The position numbers and the translations under genes are program-made. The notes below the pieces were generated by a model. That model had not been told where the DNA came from and did not search any database. It worked only from the letters and a program-made list of their open reading frames with translations. A DNA stretch of 45,905 bases from an uncultured Burkholderiales bacterium. Lineage in GTDB: Bacteria; Pseudomonadota; Gammaproteobacteria; Burkholderiales; Burkholderiaceae_C. Below are positions 1 through 8,275 of the stretch, in pieces. The DNA is taken from NCBI GenBank assembly GCA_902825995.1, contig CADEDE010000016.1:1-45905 (forward strand), given 5' to 3'. Within the stretch, counting starts at the first letter, position 1, and every line of letters begins with the position of its first letter.

Positions 1-33
1 TAGCAGGATGAGTCATACTAAGTTAGCGCTTAT

Positions 34-70
34 GCCCCTCGGGGGGCAGCGAGCGGAGCGGGCGTGGGGG
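34..70. repeat. GC-rich dispersed repeat, copy A
   Basis: The stretch contains CCCCTCGGGGGG followed by GCAGCGAGCGGAGCG, lying just 3' of nrtB. Read on the other strand it resembles the unit at 25639-25699 (GCTCCGCTCGCTGCCCCC, then GAGGGG) and the shorter one at 31446-31500. The self-complementary CCCCTCGGGG core can form a hairpin, so the element may act as a weak transcription end for the minus-strand nrt genes. Its identity as a repeat family rests on the three related copies here. Confidence 0.6.
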
Positions 71-78
71 CTTCAGGA

Positions 79-1044
79 CTAGTCGTCATAGCTGAACCTC
101 TTGGCGATGCCGACCAGCAACTGTTCGAGCAGCAGGCCGACGATGCCGATGACGAAGATGGCGATCAGGATGTGCTTGACGTTGAGGTTGTTCCACTCGT
201 CCCAGACCCAGAAGCCGATGCCCACGCCGCCGGTGAGCATCTCGGCGGCGACGATCACCAGCCAGGCCGTGCCGACCGACAGGCGCACGCCGGTCAGCAT
301 GTACGGCAATACCGAGGGCAACAGGATCCGGGTGATGACCTTCCACTCCGAAAGGTTCAGCACCCGCGCCACGTTCAGATAATCCTGCGGCACGCGCTGC
401 ACGCCGACGGCGGTATTGATGACCATCGGCCAGATCGAGCAGATGAAGAGGGTCCAGATCGCCGCCGGATTGGCGGCCTTGAAGACCAGCAGGCCGATCG
501 GCAGCCAGGCCAGCGGCGAGACCGGCCGCAGCAGGCTGATCAGCGGGTTGACCATGCGGTTGAGAAAAGCGAAGCGGCCGATCAGAAAACCCAACGGGAT
601 CCCGACCAGCGCCGCCATGCCGAAGCCCACCGCCACGCGCTCGAGCGAAAAAAGGATATTCCAGCCGATGCCCTGATCGTTCGGGCCGTTGCTGTAGAAG
701 GGATTGGCAAACAGCTTGACCGCGGCGGCGAAGGTTTCGGCCGGCGTCGGGAAGGCGCCGCCGCTCTTGGTCAGCAGGGCCCAGACGCCGACCAGCAGGC
801 CCATGCCGATGACCGGCGGCAGCACGGCCAGCCAGAACGTCCGCGTGTCGATGCGTGAACGGCGCGTGCCTTCCCGTTCGCCCTGAGTCTGTATTTCCGA
901 TCGTCCCGAGCTTGTCGAAGGAAGGGCTTCGACAGGCTCAGCCCGGACGGTGGCGGGGGCAGAGGGGCCGGTGCCAGGGGCCTTCTTCTCCAGCGCCGAC
1001 TGACGCGACGCTTCGAGCGGCGAATGAAAAACAGCCGAGACCAT
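79..1044 (-). CDS. nrtB: Nitrate/bicarbonate-type ABC transporter permease
   Basis: Inner-membrane permease of a nitrate ABC importer, 321 residues. After a polar N-terminal tail there are about six hydrophobic segments, beginning with FWLAVLPPVIGMGLLVGVWA, and an EAA-type cytoplasmic loop (ARVLNLSEWKVITRILLP) that would contact the ATPase. The ATG at 1044 gives a start 13 bp after the nrtA stop; a longer frame would run into nrtA. The ATPase subunit is not in the window and probably lies beyond position 1. Residues about 33-54 (RAEPVEALPSTSSGRSE) are not typical of the family and are encoded by a dispersed palindromic repeat inserted in frame ahead of the first membrane segment. NrtB is preferred over SsuC or TauC because of the adjacent NrtA. 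Confidence 0.88.
   Translation of the reverse strand: MVSAVFHSPLEASRQSALEKKAPGTGPSAPATVRAEPVEALPSTSSGRSEIQTQGEREGTRRSRIDTRTFWLAVLPPVIGMGLLVGVWALLTKSGGAFPTPAETFAAAVKLFANPFYSNGPNDQGIGWNILFSLERVAVGFGMAALVGIPLGFLIGRFAFLNRMVNPLISLLRPVSPLAWLPIGLLVFKAANPAAIWTLFICSIWPMVINTAVGVQRVPQDYLNVARVLNLSEWKVITRILLPSVLPYMLTGVRLSVGTAWLVIVAAEMLTGGVGIGFWVWDEWNNLNVKHILIAIFVIGIVGLLLEQLLVGIAKRFSYDD
882..948. repeat. Palindromic dispersed repeat inserted in nrtB
   Basis: Positions 882-924 match 28414-28456 (inside the tctC-like gene) over 43 bases with one difference, in the same orientation. The copy here extends to about 948 and forms an imperfect hairpin between GAGCTTGTCGAAGG and its near-complement CTTCGACAGGCTC. 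Both copies lie inside coding sequence without breaking the frame. Confidence 0.85.
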
Positions 1045-1057
1045 CGCGCCGCCTCCC

Positions 1058-2308
1058 TCAGGCCGCGCTCGCGCGCACCTTGAAGGCGTCGGCATATTTG
1101 GCCGGCTCCTTGCCGTCCCAGACCACGCCGTCGATCAGCTTGCTCGAGCGCATATCGCTCTTCGGGACGCTGACCTTGAGCTGCGCCGCCGCCTGCTTGT
1201 AGATCTCGATCTGATTCACCTGTTTGGCCACGCCCAGGTAATCCGGATGCTCCTTCAACAGGCCCCAGCGCTTGTGCTGGGTCAGGAACCACATCCCGTC
1301 GGACAGGTACGGGTAGTTGACCGCGCCGTCGTTGAAGAACTTCATGTGGTTCGGGTCGTCCCAGGTCTTGCCTAGGCCATTCTGGTAGCGGCCCAGGATG
1401 CGCTGGTTGATCGCATCGGCGCTGGTATTCACATAGCTCTTCTCTGCAATGGTCGCGGCCATCTTGTTCTTGTTGGTCAGGCTGGCGTCGATCCAGCGAC
1501 TCGCCTCCAGCACCGCCATGATCACGGCGCGGCAGGTGTTGGGGTACTTCTTCGCGAAGTCACCCGTGGTGCCTAGCACCTTCTCGGGGTGGTCCTTCCA
1601 GACCTCCTGCGTGGTCGCGGCGGTGATGCCGATGCCGTCGAGGATGGCGCGGTGGTTCCAGGGCTCGCCGACGCAAAAGCCGTCCATGTTGCCGACCCGC
1701 ATATTGGCCACCATCTGCGGCGGCGGCACGGTGATGACCTTGGCATCCTTCATCGGATTGATGCCGCCCGAAGCCAGCCAGTAGTACAGCCACATCGCGT
1801 GGGTGCCGGTGGGAAAGGTCTGCGCAAAGGTGTATTCACGCTTCTCGGCGGCCATCGCCTTGGCCAGCGAGGCGACATCGACCGCACCCCTGTCGGCCAG
1901 CTTCTTCGACAGCGTGATGGCCTGGCCGTTGTGGTTCAGGTTCATCAGCACGGCCATATCCTTCTTCGGCCCGCCGATGCCCAGATGCACGCCATAGACC
2001 AAGCCGTACAGCACATGCGCCAGGTCGAGTTCGCCGTTGACCAGCTTGTCGCGCACGCCGGCCCACGAGGCTTCCTTGGTCGGGATGATCTTGATGCCGT
2101 ATTTCTCGTCGAACTTGAGCACCGAGGCCATCACCACCGAGGCGCAATCGGTGAGCGGAATGAAGCCGATGCGGACTTCTTTTTTCTCCGGCGCATCCGA
2201 GCCCTGGGCCCAGACTGCCGGGTTGAGCGCCGCCCCCGCGGCCAGCGCTGCCGAAGCCTTGATGAACTGCCTGCGTCGATCGCTTGTCGGACTCTCGCGC
2301 GTGACCAT
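1058..2308 (-). CDS. nrtA: Nitrate ABC transporter substrate-binding protein
   Basis: Periplasmic nitrate-binding protein, 416 residues, of the NrtA/CmpA family. The N-terminus carries a twin-arginine signal (RRRQFIKASAALAAGAAL), so it is probably exported folded by Tat. Family hallmarks are IGFIPLTDCASVVMA near residue 45, then SWAGVRDKLVNGELDLAH, FPTGTHAMWLYYWLASGG and GFCVGEPWN. The ATG at 2308 was chosen because it gives the Tat signal directly and has GGGAG about 8 bases upstream. It is followed by nrtB at 13 bp, and the pair should be one transcript. The leader carries a hairpin and terminator (see 2321-2394), which suggests nitrate-responsive antitermination. Confidence 0.9.
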   Translation of the reverse strand: MVTRESPTSDRRRQFIKASAALAAGAALNPAVWAQGSDAPEKKEVRIGFIPLTDCASVVMASVLKFDEKYGIKIIPTKEASWAGVRDKLVNGELDLAHVLYGLVYGVHLGIGGPKKDMAVLMNLNHNGQAITLSKKLADRGAVDVASLAKAMAAEKREYTFAQTFPTGTHAMWLYYWLASGGINPMKDAKVITVPPPQMVANMRVGNMDGFCVGEPWNHRAILDGIGITAATTQEVWKDHPEKVLGTTGDFAKKYPNTCRAVIMAVLEASRWIDASLTNKNKMAATIAEKSYVNTSADAINQRILGRYQNGLGKTWDDPNHMKFFNDGAVNYPYLSDGMWFLTQHKRWGLLKEHPDYLGVAKQVNQIEIYKQAAAQLKVSVPKSDMRSSKLIDGVVWDGKEPAKYADAFKVRASAA

Positions 2309-2320
2309 GGTTGGCTCCCG

Positions 2321-2394
2321 AAAAAACAAAAGGCGCTCGCACACTGCCGTACCCGTCGCGCCGTGGTGGTGGGTGCTGCAGGTTCACTCCTGCA
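2321..2394 (-). promoter_or_regulatory. Attenuator-like leader of nrtA
   Basis: Read on the minus strand, the leader first forms a 6-bp hairpin TGCAGG/CCTGCA (2377-2394) with hexaloop AGTGAA, which has A at loop position 1 and G at position 4. About 15 bases later comes GGCGC (2358-2362) pairing with GCGCC (2332-2336), followed at once by a T-rich tract (2331-2321), the layout of an intrinsic terminator. The nrtA ribosome-binding site follows immediately. ANTAR proteins such as NasR and NasT bind paired hexaloops with A1 and G4 and block such terminators in nitrate-assimilation leaders. Only one A1/G4 hairpin is clear here, so the assignment is tentative. Confidence 0.55.
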
Positions 2395-2583
2395 CGAGTC
2401 GTGCCAGGGTTCGCTGCGGGAAAACCGATGGCGGCGGTGCTGCGGCGCACCAAAGGTGGCCGCGGACCGCCTTGCGCTGGTGCGCGGAACCGGCCCGCGG
2501 GGTGCAGCAGCGGATCCGGCCGCGTTGACGCGGCTGCGGTGTGCGAGGATGCGGGCCTACACTGACTGCCCGCCGCCTTGTCC

Positions 2584-3165
2584 ATGTGGATTACCCGCCT
2601 TCTCATCACACTCGCCGTGCTGGCGGCGCTGGCTGCGGTGTATTTCTGGGCGGCTTTGAAGTGGAGCTACTCCAGCGGCGAGCGCGCTGGCTGGGTGCAG
2701 AAGTTTTCGCACAAGGGCTGGGTGTGCAAGACCTGGGAGGGCGAGCTGGCGCTGGTCTCGCTGCCCGGCAGTGCCGTCGAAAAATTCAACTTCACGGTGC
2801 ATGACGATGGCGCGGCCCAACTGATCCAGCAGGCGGTGGGCAAGCGCGTGACCCTGCACTACGAAGAAAAGGTCGGCCTGCCGACGAGCAGCTTCGGCGA
2901 GACGCGGTACTTCGTTTCCAAAGTAACGATCAACCCCGATATCCCGCTCGGGCCGGGGGTGAGCCTGCCGGCGGCGCCGTCGGCAGCGGTCAATTCGGCG
3001 TCATCGCCGCCCCCCCGGCCAGTGATTTCCCAGCCGCTACAGCCGTTTTGCGGTGCCGATGCAGATGCCGCCCTTGCCCTGGTTGGCCCCTTCGATATAG
3101 GTATAGCGCGACACCTGGGTGAAGCTGGTTCCGCCTTTGCGCAGGCTCCAGTTGAAATCCTCTGA
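2584..3165 (+). CDS. Membrane-anchored conserved hypothetical protein
   Basis: A 193-residue protein with one N-terminal membrane segment (ITRLLITLAVLAALAAVYFW) and then a short conserved soluble domain, including YSSGERAGWVQKFSHKGW and CKTWEGELALVSLPG. I recognise this as a widespread betaproteobacterial hypothetical; relatives are sometimes labelled 6-phosphogluconate dehydrogenase without support. ATG 2584 is preferred to the TTG two codons earlier. The last 45 or so residues are Pro/Ala-rich, lack the conserved character and overlap the end of the convergent lipoprotein gene by 129 bp, so the reading frame may have lost its original stop near 2960-3030. Function unknown. Confidence 0.65.
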   Translation: MWITRLLITLAVLAALAAVYFWAALKWSYSSGERAGWVQKFSHKGWVCKTWEGELALVSLPGSAVEKFNFTVHDDGAAQLIQQAVGKRVTLHYEEKVGLPTSSFGETRYFVSKVTINPDIPLGPGVSLPAAPSAAVNSASSPPPRPVISQPLQPFCGADADAALALVGPFDIGIARHLGEAGSAFAQAPVEIL

Positions 3166-4116
3166 AAAGCGGTTGCCCGGCGGACCCGAAAGGTTGTAGG
3201 CGCCGCGCAGCGAATGCGGGTTGCCGTTGACGACCGATGCCTGGTAAAGGCTGCCGTCGGCGGTACCGGGCGGGTCGTCGTCGATATTCACCGCGTCGGC
3301 GCCGGAGGCGGTCATCGTGAAGCGAAAACTCTCCGACTCCTGCGGCAGGCAGGCCCAGGACATTTCGTAGCTGCCGGCCCAGTCGGCGTTGCTGCCGCTG
3401 GCGCCGCACTTGAGGTCCACGCTCGAATCGGCGACGGCGCTGGATTGCCCGCTGCTGCCGGACGCGAAATTCCAGGTCGATACCAGGGTGCCCGAAGGGG
3501 CTTCGAGGCGGAGCTGCATCTGTCCATCGAGGCTGTACGCACAGGCGTTGGCCATTGCCGAAGCCAGGCCTGTGGCGGGCTTGACGATCAACGGCGCCGT
3601 GTCCGCAATCGTCATCGTCGTCTTGTTGCCGCTGAGCGGGTCGGTGAAGGTGCCGCTGCCCGAGAGCCGCCGCTCGCTGGGAGTGATGGTGAACGCAAGA
3701 TCGCCGTGATAGACATGCCCCAGCACCGGTATGTCGACGTCCAGGATCGCCTGGCCATTCATGCCCGACCACTCGAATGCCGGATCGCCGTTGAACGTCA
3801 CGCGGCCCGACAGCGTCGATTCGTTGATATTGTCACCGTTGCCGTCGTACGGTCCGCTGAAGATAAAGGAATGCGGGACGGCACCGGGGCTCGTATCGGG
3901 GATCATCGCCACGCCTTGCGCCAGCGGCGTGCCCGGATTCAGCACGCCAATCAGGCTGCTCTCGAAGTTGACCACCAGGGGCAACGAGCGCGCCATGTCG
4001 GCCTTGAGCTTGGTCTCGAGCGTGGCGCCGGGATTGGCAGGCACCGGATCGGAGCTGCCGCCTCCGCCGCAGGCCGTCAGCAACACGACCGGAATCCGAA
4101 TCAACCAGCGATTCAT
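3037..4116 (-). CDS. Predicted lipoprotein, unknown function
   Basis: A 359-residue exported protein that begins with a lipoprotein signal (MNRWLIRIPVVLLTACGGGG); the lipobox is LTAC and the lipid-bearing Cys is followed by a Gly/Ser linker. The mature part is rich in Gly, Ser, Asp and Asn, with repeated strand-like stretches (LSGSGTFTDPLSGNKTTMTI, LEAPSGTLVSTWNFASG), suggesting a beta-rich outer-membrane or periplasmic lipoprotein. ATG 4116 has a strong GGAGGAC site 5 to 6 bases upstream and directly precedes the signal, so the longer frame is not used. It is convergent with the preceding gene and is followed on the same strand, upstream, by gdhA. No enzyme motif was recognised. Confidence 0.72.
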   Translation of the reverse strand: MNRWLIRIPVVLLTACGGGGSSDPVPANPGATLETKLKADMARSLPLVVNFESSLIGVLNPGTPLAQGVAMIPDTSPGAVPHSFIFSGPYDGNGDNINESTLSGRVTFNGDPAFEWSGMNGQAILDVDIPVLGHVYHGDLAFTITPSERRLSGSGTFTDPLSGNKTTMTIADTAPLIVKPATGLASAMANACAYSLDGQMQLRLEAPSGTLVSTWNFASGSSGQSSAVADSSVDLKCGASGSNADWAGSYEMSWACLPQESESFRFTMTASGADAVNIDDDPPGTADGSLYQASVVNGNPHSLRGAYNLSGPPGNRFSEDFNWSLRKGGTSFTQVSRYTYIEGANQGKGGICIGTAKRL

Positions 4117-4271
4117 GATGTGTCCTCCGTTGACAGCATTGCGCCTGCCGCGGGGACGATCGCTGCCGGACGTACGCAGCGGAGACACCGCGTGGTGCGA
4201 CCCGACTCCTTCGCCCCACGATCATGCTGCTGCCGCGCCGGACTGCGCTCAAGCGCCGCGGCAGGTCGGAA

Positions 4272-5540
4272 TTAGGGGTACAGCCCGCGCTCCTGCCGCG
4301 CCGTCAGAATGCGCTCGCAGGCTACTGCGAAGGTGGCGGTGCGCAGGGTGATCTTGTGTCGATCGGCGGTGTCCCAGATATTCTTCAGGGCTCCGACCAG
4401 GATCTTGTCCAGGCGCAGGTTGATCTCGTCTTCGGTCCAGAAGAAGGAGGAGAAATCCTGCACCCATTCGAAGTAGCTGACGGTCACGCCGCCGGCATTG
4501 CAGATCACGTCGGGCACGACCAGGATGCCGCGGTCGGCCAGGGTGTCGTCGCCGGCCTGCGTGGTCGGGCCATTGGCGCCTTCGAGCACCAGGCGGGCCT
4601 TGATGCGGCGCGCACGCTCGGCGCCGATCTGGCCTTCCAGCGCGGCCGGGATCAGGATCTCGCAGGGCACATCCCAGAAGGCTTCGTTGTCGATCGCCTC
4701 GGCGGCCTGGAAGCCGGCCACGCCGCCGCTGGCCTTGACGTGCGGCATCAGGTCGGCCAGGTCCAAGCCCTGGGCATTGGCGATGGTGCCGGTGTGGTCC
4801 TGGACGGCGACGATCTTGCCGCCCGCCTGCGCGAACAGCTCGGCCGCCGACGAACCGACATTGCCCAAGCCCTGCACCGCGACGCGTGCGCCGTCGAGGT
4901 TCAGGCCGATGCGCCGCGCCGCCTCGCGCCCGGTGACGAAGACGCCGCGGCCGGTGGCCTTGACGCGGCCCAGCGAGCCGCCCAGGTGCAGCGGCTTGCC
5001 GGTGACGACGCCGGTGGCGGTGGCGCCGACGTTCATCGAGTAGGTGTCCATCATCCAGGCCATCACCTGGGCGTTGGTATTGACGTCGGGCGCCGGGATA
5101 TCCTGGTGCGGGCCGATGATGATGCCGATCTCGCTGGTGTAGCGGCGCGTGATGCGCTCCAGCTCCTTCAGCGACAGCTGCTTCGGATCGACGCGGATGC
5201 CGCCCTTGGCGCCGCCGTAGGGCAGGTTCACCGCGGCGTTCTTGATCGTCATCCAGGCCGCCAGCGCCATCACCTCTTCGAGCGTGACATCCGGGTGGTA
5301 GCGCACGCCGCCCTTGCCCGGCCCGCGCGTTAACGAGTGCTGGACGCGAAAGCCTTCGTAGTGGGCGACGTTGCCGTTGTCGAGCTCGATCGGCACATCG
5401 ACGATCAGCGAGCGTTTGGGCCGCTTCAGCGTTTCGGCCCACTTGGCCAGCGAGCCCAGGTACGGGATCACGCGATCGACCTGCATCAGGTAGGTGCCCC
5501 AGGGGCTTTCGGGGCTGGGATGAACGTAGCTCAGGCTCAT
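4272..5540 (-). CDS. gdhA: Glutamate dehydrogenase (NAD-type, GdhA family)
   Basis: Cytoplasmic glutamate dehydrogenase that interconverts glutamate and 2-oxoglutarate plus ammonium; 422 residues, the normal length of the hexameric class. Substrate-binding and catalytic segments are clear: [15 protein letters not shown] around residue 73, [20 protein letters not shown] with the catalytic Lys, and [13 protein letters not shown]. The nucleotide-binding Rossmann motif is [20 protein letters not shown], and [16 protein letters not shown] lies near the end. Start [18 protein letters not shown] is typical of betaproteobacterial GdhA. It is divergent from proC, another glutamate-linked gene, across 125 bp. 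Cofactor preference is inferred from the family only. Confidence 0.93.
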   Translation of the reverse strand: MSLSYVHPSPESPWGTYLMQVDRVIPYLGSLAKWAETLKRPKRSLIVDVPIELDNGNVAHYEGFRVQHSLTRGPGKGGVRYHPDVTLEEVMALAAWMTIKNAAVNLPYGGAKGGIRVDPKQLSLKELERITRRYTSEIGIIIGPHQDIPAPDVNTNAQVMAWMMDTYSMNVGATATGVVTGKPLHLGGSLGRVKATGRGVFVTGREAARRIGLNLDGARVAVQGLGNVGSSAAELFAQAGGKIVAVQDHTGTIANAQGLDLADLMPHVKASGGVAGFQAAEAIDNEAFWDVPCEILIPAALEGQIGAERARRIKARLVLEGANGPTTQAGDDTLADRGILVVPDVICNAGGVTVSYFEWVQDFSSFFWTEDEINLRLDKILVGALKNIWDTADRHKITLRTATFAVACERILTARQERGLYP

Positions 5541-5665
5541 GGCAGTGGCTCGGGTCGTGAAGGCCGCACTCTAGGCCAAGCCGAACCGAATGAATCACCG
5601 ACAACCCTGCCGGCTTTGCAGGATGCCCGCCGCCGGGCCTCATGATACGGGCCTAAACTCGCCGA

Positions 5666-6478
5666 ATGGCACAACAGACACTGGCTTTTATCGGCGGCGG
5701 CAATATGGCCGGCGCGATCTTCGGCGGCCTCGTGCGCAGCGGCTGGCCGGCGGCGGCGATCACGGTCGTCGAGCCCTGGACCGAGCAGCGCGAGCGCATC
5801 GCGGCGACGTGGCCCGGCGTGCGCGTGCTCGCCGCGGCCGATGCGCCCTTGGCTGCGGCCGCAGTCGTCGTCTGGGCCGTCAAACCACAAAGCTTCGCCG
5901 CGGCCGCCGCGCCCTGCGCCGGCTTCGTCGGCAGCGCGCTGCATCTGAGCGTGATGGCCGGCATCCGCAGCGACGCGCTGGTGCGCGCGACCGGCAGCCA
6001 GCGCGTCGTGCGCGCGATGCCCAACACGCCGGCACTGATCGGCCAGGGCATCGCCGGGCTGTTTGCGCGCGGGGCGGCGAGTGCGGCCGACCGCAACGTC
6101 GTGCAAGCCGTGCTCGCCCCCACCGGCCAGTGCTTGTGGTTCGAGCGCGAAGAGCAACTCGACGCGGTGACCGCGCTGTCGGGCTCGGGCCCGGCCTACG
6201 TTTTCTTTTTTATCGAGGCAATGATCGACGCCGCCGAGCAAATGGGCCTCACGCGCGAGCAGGGCCGCAGGCTGGCGCAAGCCACGTTTACAGGCGCAAC
6301 CGCCTTGGCAGCCCAGAGCGACGAGCCGCTGGCGCTGCTGCGCGAGCGCGTCACGTCCAAGGGCGGAACCACCTTCGCTGCGCTCGAATCGATGCGCAGC
6401 GACAAGGTACACGAGGCGATCGTGCGGGCTGTGCGAGCGGCGCAGCAGCGCGCGTGCGAGCTCGGCGCTTCAGCGTAA
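5666..6478 (+). CDS. proC: Pyrroline-5-carboxylate reductase
   Basis: Last enzyme of proline synthesis, reducing 1-pyrroline-5-carboxylate to proline with NAD(P)H in the cytoplasm; 270 residues, the usual length. The N-terminus has the dinucleotide-binding motif [15 protein letters not shown]. The middle carries [16 protein letters not shown], and the C-terminal dimerisation domain carries [20 protein letters not shown] and [19 protein letters not shown], the ProC signature. The ATG at 5666 puts the Rossmann strand at residue 4. The gene runs toward ubiA and their 3' ends overlap by 9 bp. Confidence 0.95.
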   Translation: MAQQTLAFIGGGNMAGAIFGGLVRSGWPAAAITVVEPWTEQRERIAATWPGVRVLAAADAPLAAAAVVVWAVKPQSFAAAAAPCAGFVGSALHLSVMAGIRSDALVRATGSQRVVRAMPNTPALIGQGIAGLFARGAASAADRNVVQAVLAPTGQCLWFEREEQLDAVTALSGSGPAYVFFFIEAMIDAAEQMGLTREQGRRLAQATFTGATALAAQSDEPLALLRERVTSKGGTTFAALESMRSDKVHEAIVRAVRAAQQRACELGASA

Positions 6479-7357
6479 CGCCAGGTCCAGCGCTGTCCCC
6501 GCGAATACCGCAAACCCGAGCCAGTGGTTCAGGCGAAAGGCCTTGAAGCACGCCTCGCGGGCACGGCCGCGGATCAAGCTGAAGTGCCACAACGCCTGCG
6601 CCGCGGCCGCGGCGATGCCGGCTAAAAACCAGGCACCGAGGCCGAGCGCGCGGCCGACAATGGCCCACGCCAGCAGGTACAGCGCATAGAAGGCCATCAC
6701 GCCGGCCACATCGAAGCGGCCCAGGGTGATGGCCGAGGTTTTCATGCCGATCTTCAGATCGTCTTCGCGATCGACCATCGCATATTCGGTGTCGTAGGCC
6801 AGCACCCAAAAGAGGTTCGAGGCCAGCAGCGCCCAGGCCGGCCAGGGCAGCGCCGCGCGCACCGCGTCGAGCGACCACTCGTTGCCGCCCTGCACGGCGG
6901 CGAAGGCCATCGGAATGCCGAAGCTGAAGGCCACGCCGAGCACGGCCTGCGGCATCGAGAAGAAGCGCTTGGTGTACGGATAGATCAGCGTCACCGCCAG
7001 CGCCGCGAACGAGAGCAGGATCGTCGGCGCATTCGTGGTCAGCACCAGCCCGAAGGCCGCCAGCGCGAGCGCCGCGCCCAGCGCCAGGGCTTCACGCACC
7101 GGCAATGCCCCGCGCGTCACGGGGCGCTGCGCGGTGCGCGCCACATGGCGGTCGAAATCGCGATCGGCGACATCGTTGAAGCAGCAACCCGCGCTGCGCA
7201 TCAGCAGTGTGCCGAGCCCGAAGACCGCCAGCAAATGCCAGCCGGGGAAACCATCGGCGGCGATCCACAGCGCCGACAGCGTCGGCCACAGCAGCAGCAA
7301 CCAGCCGGCCGGGCGGTTCCAGCGGATCAGATCGAGGTACAGGGCGAGGCGGTTCAT
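6470..7357 (-). CDS. ubiA: 4-hydroxybenzoate polyprenyltransferase
   Basis: Integral-membrane prenyltransferase that attaches the polyprenyl tail to 4-hydroxybenzoate in ubiquinone synthesis; 295 residues with eight or nine membrane segments. The first Asp-rich motif for prenyl diphosphate and Mg binding is [12 protein letters not shown], and the second is [13 protein letters not shown]. The start [20 protein letters not shown] is the family's typical one (ATG 7357). The frame stays open upstream for another 59 codons, but that part is two copies of a 60-bp repeat and is not part of UbiA. It is convergent with proC. Confidence 0.94.
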   Translation of the reverse strand: MNRLALYLDLIRWNRPAGWLLLLWPTLSALWIAADGFPGWHLLAVFGLGTLLMRSAGCCFNDVADRDFDRHVARTAQRPVTRGALPVREALALGAALALAAFGLVLTTNAPTILLSFAALAVTLIYPYTKRFFSMPQAVLGVAFSFGIPMAFAAVQGGNEWSLDAVRAALPWPAWALLASNLFWVLAYDTEYAMVDREDDLKIGMKTSAITLGRFDVAGVMAFYALYLLAWAIVGRALGLGAWFLAGIAAAAAQALWHFSLIRGRAREACFKAFRLNHWLGFAVFAGTALDLALR

Positions 7358-7477
7358 CAGGCAACCTACGCGCTGCGCGCTCCGGTATTCGCCCTTGGGG
7401 CGACCCGGCGGGCTCATCAGGCAACCTCCGTGCTGCGCACTGCGGTATTCGCCTTGGGAACCGCCCGGCGCGCTCAT
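7358..7477. repeat. Two tandem 60-bp repeats upstream of ubiA
   Basis: Two adjacent units of 60 bp, each closing with CAT (ATG on the minus strand) and containing GGTATTCGCC and a GCGCTC or GCGCAC segment. Translated on the minus strand they would read [20 protein letters not shown] and [20 protein letters not shown]. Because the unit is a multiple of three and holds an ATG, gene callers can wrongly extend ubiA through it. I recall similar units as common in Burkholderiales; that recollection was not checked. Confidence 0.8.
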
Positions 7478-7908
7478 GGCTTGGCGAAGTAGCGCACGCC
7501 GGCGAGGCCCTCGAAGTGCGCGTCCTGCGTCCACAGCTCGGCACCGTGGCGCCGCGCGGTGGCGTAGATCAGGCTGTCGGCCAGCGGCAGGCCATTGACA
7601 GCGGCGTCGAGGGCGAGTGACAGGTCGATCGGTACGACGTTTCCGCGCTGCATCAGCGACAAGGCGGCGGCTGCGGTTTCGTCGCCGGCTTCGCGGGCGA
7701 GTTTCTTCACCACCGCGTAGATCGTCAGCACCGGCACGACCAGGCGTTCAACGGCCTCGACGGCGGGCGCAAACTCCTCTGCACGCTCGGTATCGGCAAA
7801 GAATTCCATCCAGCACGACGAGTCGAGCACGATCGGCATGGCAGGCGGCTTGGCCTTGCGCGCCGCGTTGCGCCGAACTGCCACCCGGGCGCGGCCCGCC
7901 GTGCTCAC
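7474..7908 (-). CDS. PIN-domain toxin (VapC-like ribonuclease)
   Basis: Probable RNase toxin of a type II toxin-antitoxin pair. The PIN fold starts with [16 protein letters not shown] (first catalytic Asp); other acidic residues expected at the metal site are in the [11 protein letters not shown] and [10 protein letters not shown] segments. A GTG start at 7908 overlaps the antitoxin stop by 4 bases and gives 144 residues. An ATG at 7839 gives 121 residues and the standard PIN start, but no clear ribosome site is visible before either. The 23-residue basic extension in the longer form is unusual, so the shorter product may be the real toxin. The gene is downstream of the AbrB-type antitoxin, the usual order. 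Confidence 0.85.
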   Translation of the reverse strand: MSTAGRARVAVRRNAARKAKPPAMPIVLDSSCWMEFFADTERAEEFAPAVEAVERLVVPVLTIYAVVKKLAREAGDETAAAALSLMQRGNVVPIDLSLALDAAVNGLPLADSLIYATARRHGAELWTQDAHFEGLAGVRYFAKP

Positions 7909-8114
7909 AAGCGCCGGTCCGGCTCGCGCTCGATCGCGGTCGAGAGCCCGCGCGCGATGCCGCGCAGCGCCGCAGGCGGCTTGAGCGGCGTCATGCGCAG
8001 CGCGCCGTTGAATTCCACAACCATCAGTTTCGCGCCGGGTTCGAGCTTGAGCCGGCGCCGCAACTCGAGCGGGATCACGACCTGGAATTTGGGTGAGACG
8101 GTAACGGTGGTCAT
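7905..8114 (-). CDS. AbrB/MazE-type antitoxin
   Basis: A 69-residue swapped-hairpin DNA-binding protein: VTVSPKFQVVIPLELRRRLK is the SpoVT/AbrB signature, followed by LEPGAKLMVVEFNGALRMTP. It should neutralise the PIN protein encoded directly after it and repress the operon. ATG 8114 was chosen because it puts the fold at residue 2; the frame remains open upstream without family similarity. The region in front includes a TACGTA palindrome (8153-8158) that could be part of an operator, though this is only suggestive. Confidence 0.88.
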   Translation of the reverse strand: MTTVTVSPKFQVVIPLELRRRLKLEPGAKLMVVEFNGALRMTPLKPPAALRGIARGLSTAIEREPDRRL

Positions 8115-8229
8115 ATCGATCAGTCTAGCGTATGACGATGTTGGTGTCGATCTACGTATCAACCCCCCACGCAGGTCGGAACAGGCACGTCAAACGCCGC
8201 GCCTTGCCCGGATTGACCTTTACAGTCCC

Positions 8230-8265
8230 GGCCTTCGGCGCCGCCTGTGCACGACGCCGAAGGCC
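8230..8265 (-). terminator. Perfect 11-bp hairpin after prfC
   Basis: GGCCTTCGGCG (8230-8240) and CGCCGAAGGCC (8255-8265) are perfect complements around a 14-base loop, 10 bp after the prfC stop. There is no T-run on the minus strand beyond it, so it may stabilise the 3' end of the mRNA or act as a weak terminator instead of a classical intrinsic one. Confidence 0.5.
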
Positions 8266-8275
8266 CGATCGAGCC

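Noticed and set aside
7358..7534. N-terminal extension of UbiA
   Set aside because: It consists of two 60-bp repeat units and part of the PIN gene on the same strand; the UbiA family starts at MNRLALYLD.
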